Assembly (NCBI GenBank): GCA_020717935.1
Contig: DYDK01000062.1
Span: 1-9,031 of the forward strand
Length of the DNA: 9,031 nt
Reading direction: 5' to 3'
Source of the DNA: Desulfocapsa sp.
GTDB lineage: Bacteria; Desulfobacterota; Desulfobulbia; Desulfobulbales; Desulfocapsaceae
Part shown: positions 1-5,486 of the stretch, piece by piece
How the letters are laid out: each line of letters opens with the position of its first letter
Numbering within the stretch: position 1 is the stretch's first letter
The notes under the pieces: generated by a model
Told to the model about the DNA's origin: nothing
Database searches by the model: none
The model's input: only the letters and a program-made list of their open reading frames with translations
Position numbers and translations under genes: made by a program

Positions 1-65
1 CCATGTTTGCAAGGGGCAGGTCTTTTTCTTTTAACTGACAGCCATTATGTCTAAAGAGACCGTTT

Positions 66-108
66 GCAGGCCATGAAAAAAGATGGGGGTCATCTTTCCA
101 TGGCCTGC
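66..108 (-). terminator. Compound hairpin terminator closing the left gene block
   Basis: Read on the minus strand just past the stop at 120, this holds a 7-bp stem AAAGATG / CATCTTT with loop ACCCC. The stem runs into six T's (76-81 on the plus strand are all A). That is nested inside a perfect outer 10-bp inverted repeat, GCAGGCCATG (66-75) with CATGGCCTGC (99-108). An alternative hairpin GGCCTG-CTT-CAGGCC at 102-116 could compete with the outer stem. It looks like an intrinsic terminator for the minus-strand block, although the T-run lies inside the outer stem, which is unusual. Confidence 0.6.
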
Positions 109-119
109 TTCAGGCCTTG

Positions 120-446
120 CTATTGCTCTGAGGTTTCAGAGGCGGCAAGCTCAGCTTGGGCCTCGGCCTTGGCATCTTCGAACTTTTCCTTCAGTTCCTC
201 AATGCCGCTCTGGGCGGCGGCGGTCAGTTTGGAAACGGTTTTGACGACGCCTTTCTGCACCGACTCGTTGGTCACCAAAAGAATAACCGCAGCCCCTAAC
301 AACGCCCCTTTCCAGAACTGTGAATCCTTGATATCAAGACCGAAGGGCGAGTTGAGCGATATTGCCGGGGCCGCAGCCGGAAGCGGTTGGATGGGTTGCT
401 GGTAGGTATATTGCGGTTGAACTTGTTGTTGATATTGATTTGCCAT
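120..446 (-). CDS. Small ferrosome-type protein: Q/Y/P-rich N-terminus, WKG hydrophobic module, charged C-terminal helix (YtxH/DUF6110-like)
   Basis: A 108-residue protein of no firmly known function. Residues 1-30 are rich in Gln, Tyr, Pro and Ala and are probably disordered. Residues 44-59 form one hydrophobic segment opening with FWKGALLGAA, too short for more than one membrane pass. Residues 61-105 are a predicted amphipathic helix dense in Lys, Glu and Ala. The hydrophobic stretch followed by a charged helix resembles YtxH-like and DUF6110-like small proteins; I recall DUF6110-type proteins next to ferrosome ATPases in Clostridia, but this is not verified here. The start chosen is the ATG at 446, because AAGGAG lies 10 nt upstream; a longer reading to 500 has no ribosome site. 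The gene is last in the minus-strand block, 148 bp after the MamC-like gene. Its WKG module is shared with the 211-residue protein at 1070-1705. An organelle membrane or shape role is inference. Confidence 0.75.
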   Translation of the reverse strand: MANQYQQQVQPQYTYQQPIQPLPAAAPAISLNSPFGLDIKDSQFWKGALLGAAVILLVTNESVQKGVVKTVSKLTAAAQSGIEELKEKFEDAKAEAQAELAASETSEQ

Positions 447-456
447 GGGGATTGCT

Positions 457-462
457 CTCCTT
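457..462 (-). promoter_or_regulatory. Ribosome binding site fixing the start at 446
   Basis: AAGGAG on the minus strand, 10 nt before the ATG at 446. It decides in favour of the 108-residue product over the in-frame extension to 500, which lacks such a site. Confidence 0.7.
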
Positions 463-594
463 GAAGAATAGTTGGGTTTTAAGATTTCCGGACCCGACAA
501 TGTTTAGAATGCACACAAGCGGGCCCAAATTGCATGAAGGGCGGGAACGCGGCAAAGAACGGAGGTTCGCCATCTTTGCATTGCCGCCAATGTC

Positions 595-1035
595 CTATTT
601 GCTGAGCAGATAACTGACGCCGGTGGCCGCCGCCACCGTTACGGCCAGACCGGTAAGTCCGCCCGCAGTCACGGTTGAGGAAATGGCGGTTGCCGTGGCG
701 GCGGCAACTCCGCCGACCGCTCCCTTGGCAAAGCTGTTTCGTACCGCCTCACCCGTGGTCATGGTTCCCGCGTTAACCCTGTGCAGGTTCGCGCCCATGG
801 CCCCGGAGCCCACGACTATAAGGCCAAATATCCCGGCAGCCAGGGCATGGGAAGCGGCAGCAGCGGGAACCTGGTTCTGATAGAAAGGAACCTGCTGTTG
901 ATTGTAGTACGGAGCCGGGGCCTGCGCCGGGGGCTGCTGCTGGGCGGTGGCATACTGGTATTGCGGCTGGGTTTGAGAAGCACCTGCATAGTTCGCCTGC
1001 TCGCTTGTTTCATGGGAGGATTTTTTGGTTTCCAT
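595..1035 (-). CDS. MamC-like two-TM glycine/alanine-rich membrane protein with Q/P/Y-rich N-terminus
   Basis: A 146-residue protein. Residues 1-57 are low-complexity Gln/Pro/Tyr/Ala and probably disordered. Residues 65-82 are a first membrane helix and about 122-143 a second, joined by a loop-helix with an alanine/glycine-rich stretch at 105-120. From memory of the Magnetospirillum MamC (Mms13) sequence, the membrane core matches it in order. A helix ends in an Asn-rich turn; then comes N-x9-T-x2-E-A (N83, T93, E96, A97), the same spacing as in MamC; then a G-x-A-x-A stretch (G109, A111) and a GGL-rich second helix. MamC is a magnetosome membrane protein whose inter-helix segment contacts magnetite. 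The Q/P/Y-rich extension is absent from classical MamC. The start is the ATG at 1035, with AAGGAG 7 nt upstream. Relationship to MamC is inferred from a by-eye alignment; convergence of two Ala/Gly-rich helices is the main alternative. Confidence 0.7.
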   Translation of the reverse strand: METKKSSHETSEQANYAGASQTQPQYQYATAQQQPPAQAPAPYYNQQQVPFYQNQVPAAAASHALAAGIFGLIVVGSGAMGANLHRVNAGTMTTGEAVRNSFAKGAVGGVAAATATAISSTVTAGGLTGLAVTVAAATGVSYLLSK

Positions 1036-1069
1036 CCGTTTTCTCCTTTTGTTGAAGTTATGGTTGAGG

Positions 1070-1705
1070 TTATTTGTTTGTTTTTTTGGTGACTGAACCG
1101 CCTTCTTTCAAGCCGGGAAAAATCCCGCCAAAGGTCTTGCCCATGGCCTGACGAAAGGGTTTACTGGTCAAGAGAACGGCGGCCGCCGCGCCGACAATGG
1201 CCCCCTTCCAGAGCTGATCGTCCTGGCTTGTGTTCAGGTACATGGTCTTGACCACATCGGACACCGTGGCCTCGCCGCTGAGGAACTGCTCCATGGTCTG
1301 AACGATCTGGCCGTGGCGCTGCTGGGCGGCATGCTGGGCCGCCGCCTGGCTGGCCGCCATTTCGGCAAGCTGTTCGGGTGTCGGCTGTGGCGGCGTTGAG
1401 GCGGGTGGCGGCTGGTAATACGACGGGGCGTAGACGGGCGCAGTTGGATAGGGTGGAACTTCGCCAATCTGGAAAATCCTTCCCGTCGCCGGCTCGATGG
1501 CGTAGCCCGGCGGCAACGGAACCTGCTGATATTGATGATGCGGCTGATGACTCCCTCCTTCGTCTTGGTCGGCGGTCATACCCTCGCCTTCTTCCTCCTT
1601 TTCATCAGCTTTTTCCTCCATGTCAACGATTGTCGCAGGATCGATGTTTGTCGGTTCAACGGCGGCCTCCGGAGTTTCCTGGCTGCTCTTTTTCTTCTTT
1701 TGCAT
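1070..1705 (-). CDS. Ferrosome-type protein: acidic/Pro/Tyr-rich disordered N-terminus, helical linker, WKG hydrophobic module
   Basis: A 211-residue protein with no recognised enzyme domain. Residues 1-50 are charged (a Lys run at 3-6, then a Glu/Asp-rich stretch at 29-50). Residues 52-110 are Pro/Tyr/Gln/His-rich and disordered. Residues 110-160 form an Ala/Gln-rich helical segment. Residues 163-180 (DQLWKGAIVGAAAAVLLTSK) are one hydrophobic module, followed by a basic, glycine-rich tail. The module is clearly related to DSQFWKGALLGAAVILLVT in the 108-residue neighbour, so the two are probably paralogues with different disordered extensions. The ATG at 1705 has AAGGGAGA 5 nt upstream. A TTG at 1732 would give 220 residues and overlap the upstream stop as TTGA, but has no ribosome site. 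The gene lies between the HMA_2-type gene (23 bp upstream) and the MamC-like gene. A membrane-anchored scaffold role is inference. Confidence 0.75.
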   Translation of the reverse strand: MQKKKKSSQETPEAAVEPTNIDPATIVDMEEKADEKEEEGEGMTADQDEGGSHQPHHQYQQVPLPPGYAIEPATGRIFQIGEVPPYPTAPVYAPSYYQPPPASTPPQPTPEQLAEMAASQAAAQHAAQQRHGQIVQTMEQFLSGEATVSDVVKTMYLNTSQDDQLWKGAIVGAAAAVLLTSKPFRQAMGKTFGGIFPGLKEGGSVTKKTNK

Positions 1706-1710
1706 GATGG

Positions 1711-1718
1711 TCTCCCTT
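1711..1718 (-). promoter_or_regulatory. Ribosome binding site fixing the start at 1705
   Basis: AAGGGAGA on the minus strand, 5 nt before the ATG at 1705. It favours the 211-residue start over the TTG at 1732 that overlaps the preceding stop. Confidence 0.65.
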
Positions 1719-1728
1719 GAGTGGTGGT

Positions 1729-2082
1729 TCAAATGATTTTTTGCGAATTCATCAAAATGGTAAGAAGCTTGGCCCTGACTTCTTCCCGATTCAGTGGATA
1801 TTCACCGAGGGCCCCGATCTCCTCCCATAGTGAGAAAGCGAGGATCTCCGGATCATAGTTGATGACAATGGACAACGCCTTTTTGTTGACCCGGTAGTCA
1901 AGAATTCCGGGAATCCGCGCGATTAGCGATTCTATCTCTTCTTCATTCAGCTTGGCCAGTTGTTTGGCCCCGCTCCAGCTGGCCTTGACCCGGAGACGGC
2001 CATTGACATGATGGGCGATGGCCAGGTAGCGGATATGATCAAGGAAGCTGTCGACAATCTCTTCGTCATTGAATTCGGTCAT
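1729..2082 (-). CDS. Stand-alone HMA_2-type domain protein with R-x-R signature
   Basis: A 117-residue soluble protein. Residues 19-90 match the HMA_2 pattern: a strand with HHVNGRLRVK (R29, R31), a helix (residues 46-55, EEEIESLIAR), an IPGI turn, and the strands DYRVNKKALSIVINYD. HMA_2 domains have the ferredoxin-like fold of heavy-metal-associated domains but lack the CxxC metal ligands, and this one has no cysteine at all. The same arrangement with the R-x-R signature forms the N-termini of both ATPases in this window. Such proteins accompany P1B ATPases in ferrosome clusters. The ATG at 2082 has only a weak AAGAGA-like site 8 nt or so upstream. An AT-rich MITE-like element separates it from the upstream ATPase gene, so its transcription may depend on read-through or on sequence in that gap. 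The role (adaptor or membrane-surface binding) is inference. Confidence 0.8.
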   Translation of the reverse strand: MTEFNDEEIVDSFLDHIRYLAIAHHVNGRLRVKASWSGAKQLAKLNEEEIESLIARIPGILDYRVNKKALSIVINYDPEILAFSLWEEIGALGEYPLNREEVRAKLLTILMNSQKII

Positions 2083-2142
2083 TGTGTGGTTCTCTTATGT
2101 TTGATGTGGTGTCTGGCTTATCCCGTTCATCGGGGTTAGTCC

Positions 2143-2386
2143 CCTTTTGAGCTGATCTTGATCCACACTTGACACCGTGGGCATGGTAACTATCCTATTT
2201 CATAGGAACTTTTATGAACCGCAGAATATCGAATAAAGAATATCGAATGTCGAAATGAAAACTTCGTCATTCTGCGGTTCCTTGTTCGATATTCGATATT
2301 TAACGATTTTAGATACTTAACAGTCAGCCAAACCGCATTAAGAGATACCCCCGGTGTCAAGTGTGGGTAAAGATCAGCCTTTTGAG
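2143..2386. repeat. MITE-like element with 26-bp terminal inverted repeats and 9-bp direct repeats
   Basis: The 365-bp gap 2083-2447 holds no gene. Its centre is an AT-rich element of about 226 bp (2152-2377). The termini are inverted repeats: 2152-2177 against 2352-2377, 24 of 26 bp paired, including a perfect 15-bp core CCACACTTGACACCG (2163-2177) and its complement (2352-2366). Both sides are flanked by the direct repeat CCTTTTGAG (2143-2151 and 2378-2386), which looks like a target-site duplication. Inside is a perfect 12-bp inverted repeat GAACCGCAGAAT (2216-2227) / ATTCTGCGGTTC (2269-2280), plus several copies of an AATATCGAAT-like motif on both strands. There is no transposase. I see no convincing promoter in 2083-2142; 2387-2447 holds only the palindrome at 2393-2408 with its T-run and a short AT palindrome. 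Confidence 0.7.
2216..2280. repeat. Internal 12-bp perfect inverted repeat of the intergenic element
   Basis: Arms GAACCGCAGAAT and ATTCTGCGGTTC enclose about 41 bp containing AATATCGAAT-type motifs, partly echoed inverted just outside at 2284-2300. It could fold into a long cruciform or RNA hairpin between the ATPase and HMA_2-type genes. Confidence 0.7.
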
Positions 2387-2392
2387 GGGGTT

Positions 2393-2417
2393 CCAAGGTA
2401 TACCCTGGTTTTTTTTT
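2393..2417 (+). terminator. Possible plus-strand terminator (near-palindrome plus nine T's)
   Basis: CCAAGGTATACCCTGG (2393-2408) is a 16-bp palindrome with one mismatched pair, followed directly by nine T's on the plus strand. In that direction it would end transcripts running antisense to the ATPase gene. The stem is short and interrupted, so the call is tentative. Confidence 0.3.
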
Positions 2418-2447
2418 GCAAAAAACTGAAAACAACCTGCAGGAGAT

Positions 2448-4778
2448 TCAATCAATCGCCGTCATTAACGGTTTTATCGACTCAACCGTTTCTACCGGTC
2501 TCTTATCGCCGGTGGCGCATCGTTGCGTGCATTTCCGGCAGCGATCCATGGGCTCCACCGGCGCTTCCCAGGAGAGCAGACGGCCTGAGTTGAGCAGGAT
2601 GCCACCGGTGTGCAGGATGTGGATCATCCCGGCCATCACCGGCGAGAGGATGCCCAGCATCCCTAGGGCCGCCCCGATCAGGTCGGTGGAGACGGCAAGG
2701 TAGTGGTTCTGGTCAATGACCTTCATGGTCTGATGGCTGAGGTTGCGCACCTTCATGAGTCCTTCCAGATTAGAGTCGGCTAGGGCGATGTCGGCGGCCT
2801 CCATGGCCACCTCGGCCCCGCCCACTCCCATGGCGATGCCGATATCGGCCCGGGCCAGGGCCAGGGCGTCATTGACCCCGTCCCCCACCATGACGATGGG
2901 ATGACCTTTTTTCAGCTCATCCACCCAGAGTGCCTTTTCCTCGGGCATGAGTGCGGCCCGGCAGTCGTCAAAGGGAAAGACATCCATCATGGTGCGGGCC
3001 ACTTCTTCGGTGTCGCCGGTGATCAGGTGCATGGTGCGGACGCCGTCGCCTCGCAGGCAGTTCAGGGCCCGCACCGCTTCCGGGCGCACCGGGTTGGCCA
3101 CCCCGAGCATGCCCTGGGCCTTGCCGTTTTTGGCGACAAAGACCACGGTGTTGCCCATCTGCCGCTGTCGGGCGGCCTTTTTGCCAAACCAGCGGATATC
3201 CACCGCGTGTTCTTCCATGAACTGGCGGTTCCCCACCAGGATCACCGCGTCTCCGCCCACGGTGCAGAGCACGCCGCGCCCGGCCCTGAATTCACAGACA
3301 GCGTGCGGCTCAGGGGTCAGGTTTCGGGCTCGGGACTCGGCCAGAATCGCCTTGGCCATGGGGTGCTGGTTATGGGATTCGGCGGTGGCCGCCATGGTGA
3401 GGATGGCCTCCTCGGTGAGTCCCGGCGTTCGCCCTGTGATGGAGATGATTTCCGGCTGTTCCATGGTCAGGGTGCCGGTTTTGTCAAAACAATAGACATC
3501 GGCCTTGCCGATGGTCTCCAGGTAGAGTCCACCCTTGATCAGGATGGAGTTTTTGGCGGCGTTGGCCATGGCGGCGGTGATGGCCGAAGACGCGGCCAGA
3601 ACGGTGGCGCAGGGACAGGACATGACCAGCATCACGGTCAGGGCGCGCATGGGGTCAAGGGTCAGCAGCAGGGTCAGGGCGGTGGCGGCCAGTCCAATCT
3701 TGAGGAGCCGGCCCGCCAGCTCATCAGCCTTCTGCTCCACCGGCGCCTTGTTGCCCAGGGAGTCTTCCACCATCTGCATGATGTGGGCGAGATAGGTATC
3801 TTCGCCGGTCTTGCCGGTATAGATGAAAAGCAACCCCTGGCTGATGATGGTGCCGGCCCAGACCGTGTCCCCCCGGCGGCGGGTGACGGCCTCGGAGCGG
3901 CCGTTGATCGTGGCCTCGTCCACCAGGGCCTCGCCCTCACGAACGATGCCGTCAACAGGAATCTTCTCGCCGGTATGCACCACCACGATGTCGCCGGGGC
4001 GGATGTCGGCAACCGGCGTTTCCACCTCCATGCCGTTGATCATGATAAAGGCGTTGGCCGGGGCGACCTCCAGGATGTCGCGGATGGCCTGCCGGGAGCG
4101 GCGGGCCACATACTCCTCGGTCATCTCGGCGACATTGTAGATCCACAGGATCTGCAGCGCCGAAAAGGCCTGGCCCATGGCGATGGTGGCCAGGGACCCG
4201 GCGGCGAGAAAGGGCTTGACCGTCACTTTTTTCCGGACGCCGAGATCGGAGACGGATTCGCGGATCAGGGGCAGGGTCCCGGCCATGGCCACCACCCCGA
4301 TGAGGCTGAGGGGCGACTGTATAAGCGGTAGCCTGAAAATCCACATACGGGCCAGGGAGTAGAGCATGAAGCCGGTGAGCCAGACCACATGCCGCAACTT
4401 GGCGGAAAATGAGGTTTTGCTCCCGCACTCACAGCTTGTGCAGGCCCGGGAGGCCACCGGCAGCGGCTCTGCGCAGACCACAGGCCGGAAGACCTGTTGC
4501 ATGATCTCGGTCAGCAGGCTGGTGATGGTGATCTGTCCGGGCCGAAAGCAAAGTATGACCGATCCCGTGACCGGATGGGTTTCCACGCTGATGACCCCGC
4601 TGATTTTCTTCAAGCGTTCCCGCATCCAGGCCGCGTCATTTTCTCGTCGTAGCAGGCTTTGAACCCGTACCCGCATCCGGCTAGAACTCGCCTGTTTGAG
4701 GACGACTCCAGCCTTTTTCAGTAATGCACGGGTAACGACTGGGCAATTTTCAGGTGTCTTCATTGTCATTATCTTCAT
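2448..4778 (-). CDS. FezB-like P1B-type metal ATPase with SCPC motif, N-terminal HMA_2-type domain and terminal Cys clusters
   Basis: A 776-residue P-type ATPase. Residues about 30-95 are an HMA_2-type domain with R34-x-R36-x-R38. A Cys cluster follows (C112, C115, C117), then membrane helices at about 130-150, 153-174, 184-200 and 204-216. The actuator domain (about 235-340) has NGRSE at 292-296 where the family normally has TGES. The metal-site helix carries SCPC (387-390), the phosphorylation motif is DKTGTLT (D432), the P1B-specific HP pair is 472-473, TGD is 587-589 and GDGVND is 632-637. The last two helices (about 692-732) are followed by a tail with C747, C750 and C754. These are the complete core motifs of a heavy-metal ATPase except for the altered actuator loop. 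Iron as substrate is inferred from the HMA_2-type, FeoA-like and DtxR-like neighbours. The start is the ATG at 4778; weak ribosome sites leave codons 4 and 6 as alternatives. It is the first gene of the left block, divergent from 5021. Confidence 0.9.
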   Translation of the reverse strand: MKIMTMKTPENCPVVTRALLKKAGVVLKQASSSRMRVRVQSLLRRENDAAWMRERLKKISGVISVETHPVTGSVILCFRPGQITITSLLTEIMQQVFRPVVCAEPLPVASRACTSCECGSKTSFSAKLRHVVWLTGFMLYSLARMWIFRLPLIQSPLSLIGVVAMAGTLPLIRESVSDLGVRKKVTVKPFLAAGSLATIAMGQAFSALQILWIYNVAEMTEEYVARRSRQAIRDILEVAPANAFIMINGMEVETPVADIRPGDIVVVHTGEKIPVDGIVREGEALVDEATINGRSEAVTRRRGDTVWAGTIISQGLLFIYTGKTGEDTYLAHIMQMVEDSLGNKAPVEQKADELAGRLLKIGLAATALTLLLTLDPMRALTVMLVMSCPCATVLAASSAITAAMANAAKNSILIKGGLYLETIGKADVYCFDKTGTLTMEQPEIISITGRTPGLTEEAILTMAATAESHNQHPMAKAILAESRARNLTPEPHAVCEFRAGRGVLCTVGGDAVILVGNRQFMEEHAVDIRWFGKKAARQRQMGNTVVFVAKNGKAQGMLGVANPVRPEAVRALNCLRGDGVRTMHLITGDTEEVARTMMDVFPFDDCRAALMPEEKALWVDELKKGHPIVMVGDGVNDALALARADIGIAMGVGGAEVAMEAADIALADSNLEGLMKVRNLSHQTMKVIDQNHYLAVSTDLIGAALGMLGILSPVMAGMIHILHTGGILLNSGRLLSWEAPVEPMDRCRKCTQRCATGDKRPVETVESIKPLMTAID

Positions 4779-4870
4779 TCATGTGCTTTTGATCTCTTGC
4801 CACAACCCGTGTTTACCGGGCGCAGCCGCGATGTTCCACTTTCTCACTGCCAGTCTTAGGCGTGAGCAAT

Positions 4871-4888
4871 TTTGTTTCTTGAAACAAA
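4871..4888. promoter_or_regulatory. Perfect palindrome, candidate operator
   Basis: TTTGTTTC-TT-GAAACAAA is an 8-bp perfect inverted repeat with a 2-bp centre, in the divergent intergenic region between 4778 and 5021. It is bracketed by two copies of AGCAATTTT (4865-4873 and 4896-4904). It lies upstream of the plus-strand promoter and inside the untranslated leader of the minus-strand ATPase gene. A metal-responsive repressor site is plausible, but it does not match a DtxR or Fur consensus that I know. Confidence 0.45.
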
Positions 4889-4910
4889 GAAATGTAGCAA
4901 TTTTAAGCAC

Positions 4911-4937
4911 TTGACAACATCATACTGATGATATACT
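4911..4937 (+). promoter_or_regulatory. Sigma-70-like promoter for the small plus-strand pair
   Basis: A perfect -35 box TTGACA (4911-4916) and TATACT (4932-4937) as -10, with a short 15-bp spacer; TACTCT at 4934-4939 is an alternative with 17 bp. The spacer contains the inverted pair ATCAT / ATGAT. Transcription would begin near 4944, downstream of the longest possible ATG at 4928. That supports translation from the ATG at 5021. Confidence 0.5.
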
Positions 4938-4952
4938 CTCTTTGTAAAGAGA
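4937..4952. promoter_or_regulatory. Palindrome at the predicted transcription start, candidate operator
   Basis: TCTCTTT-GT-AAAGAGA has 7-bp perfect arms and a 2-bp centre. It overlaps the end of the -10 box and the likely start point of the plus-strand promoter, where a repressor would block initiation. It shares the arm-2-arm geometry and a TTTG start-of-arm flavour with the palindrome at 4871-4888 but not its sequence. Confidence 0.4.
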
Positions 4953-5009
4953 AAAAATTCCTGTCGCACGGGGTGACGGGAAGCAATGTTCTCAACAGCA
5001 CTCAAGAAT

Positions 5010-5014
5010 GGAGG
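5010..5014 (+). promoter_or_regulatory. Ribosome binding site fixing the start at 5021
   Basis: GGAGG, 6 nt before the ATG at 5021. It selects the 60-residue product over a 91-residue reading from 4928, which would begin inside the promoter region. Confidence 0.75.
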
Positions 5015-5020
5015 TTGAAA

Positions 5021-5203
5021 ATGCTCTATATTCCCCTTGCAGCACACCCGATTGGCTGGATTATCCTTGGTTGCGGCGGCTATCTTCTCTACCAGAACGG
5101 GAAGAAGAAAGGCCATGAAGAAGCGTCGGCAGCTCGTAATACCGCTGTTCAAACTACCGTGAAGCCGCAGGAAGATTCTCAAAAAACTGACGGAGGTGAA
5201 TAA
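5021..5203 (+). CDS. Very small membrane protein with HPxGWxILGxxGYLxY motif
   Basis: A 60-residue protein with a single hydrophobic segment at about residues 9-25 (HPIGWIILGCGGYLLY), immediately followed by a basic patch (GKKKG, 27-31) and a polar, probably disordered tail. This is a one-pass, tail-in-cytoplasm layout by the positive-inside rule. It is a paralogue of the next gene: both begin with a YIP sequence and share HPxGWxILGxxGYLxY followed by GKK. I do not recognise a named family. Glycine-rich single helices of this kind are common among organelle membrane proteins, and the ferrosome-like context suggests that role, which is inference. The stop TAA overlaps the next start as TAATG, so the two are translationally coupled. 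Transcription is divergent from the SCPC ATPase gene. Confidence 0.7.
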   Translation: MLYIPLAAHPIGWIILGCGGYLLYQNGKKKGHEEASAARNTAVQTTVKPQEDSQKTDGGE

Positions 5204-5484
5204 TGTATATTCCAGTTGCCCATGTTCCCCTGTTGTCCTCTCATCCCGTTGGCTGGGCCATTTTGGGAGTGGCCGGCTATCTGACCTATAAGGCAGGGAA
5301 AAAAGCCGGGGCAAAGACTGAGGCCGGAGTTGAACAAGAGTGTCTGGCGGACAGGGCGGTAAAAACCGCGATGAAGTCCGCCTATAAGGCCAAAATGAAG
5401 ATTGACGAATCCCTTGCCAGCGGCAAAGAAAAGTATTCCGAAATGTGGAACGAGGCCCGCACTGAGGTTGAAGGCAAGGCATAG
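5203..5484 (+). CDS. Small membrane protein, paralogue of the preceding gene, with charged C-terminal helix
   Basis: A 93-residue protein. Residues 14-30 (HPVGWAILGVAGYLTYK) repeat the membrane motif of the 60-residue neighbour, followed by AGKKAG. Residues 40-92 form a long charged helix rich in Lys, Glu and Ala, much like the C-terminal half of the 108-residue protein at 120-446 (hydrophobic segment, then amphipathic Lys/Glu/Ala helix). The start ATG at 5203 shares its A with the previous stop and has GGAGG 6 nt upstream. Its stop at 5482-5484 lies 2 bp from the stop of the convergent FeoA-like gene, with no visible terminator, so overlapping antisense transcripts are expected. The function is unknown; membrane coating or curvature in an iron organelle is a guess from context. 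Confidence 0.75.
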   Translation: MYIPVAHVPLLSSHPVGWAILGVAGYLTYKAGKKAGAKTEAGVEQECLADRAVKTAMKSAYKAKMKIDESLASGKEKYSEMWNEARTEVEGKA

Positions 5485-5486
5485 TC

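Noticed and set aside
447..594. Promoter or terminator between the MamC-like gene and the last small gene
   Set aside because: Only a weak 6-bp inverted pair (GCAAAG / CTTTGC) and no T-run or convincing promoter hexamers could be found.
2143..2386. CRISPR array or autonomous insertion sequence
   Set aside because: There are no regular repeat-spacer units and no transposase; only inverted ends and a short AT-rich interior are present.
2190..2435. 81-codon minus-strand open frame in the intergenic element
   Set aside because: It is a translation of the inverted-repeat element (repeated IRYS/FRHS-like words come from the AATATCGAAT repeats) and has no ribosome site.
2901..4331. 476-codon open frame on the plus strand, rich in Gly, His and Asp
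   Set aside because: It lies wholly antisense to the SCPC ATPase, which has all family motifs. The composition is the usual shadow of a GC-rich third-position bias, and no ribosome site or domain is visible.
4928..5020. N-terminal extension of the 60-residue protein
   Set aside because: The ATG at 4928 lies inside the promoter spacer, upstream of the likely transcription start, while the ATG at 5021 has GGAGG at ideal spacing.
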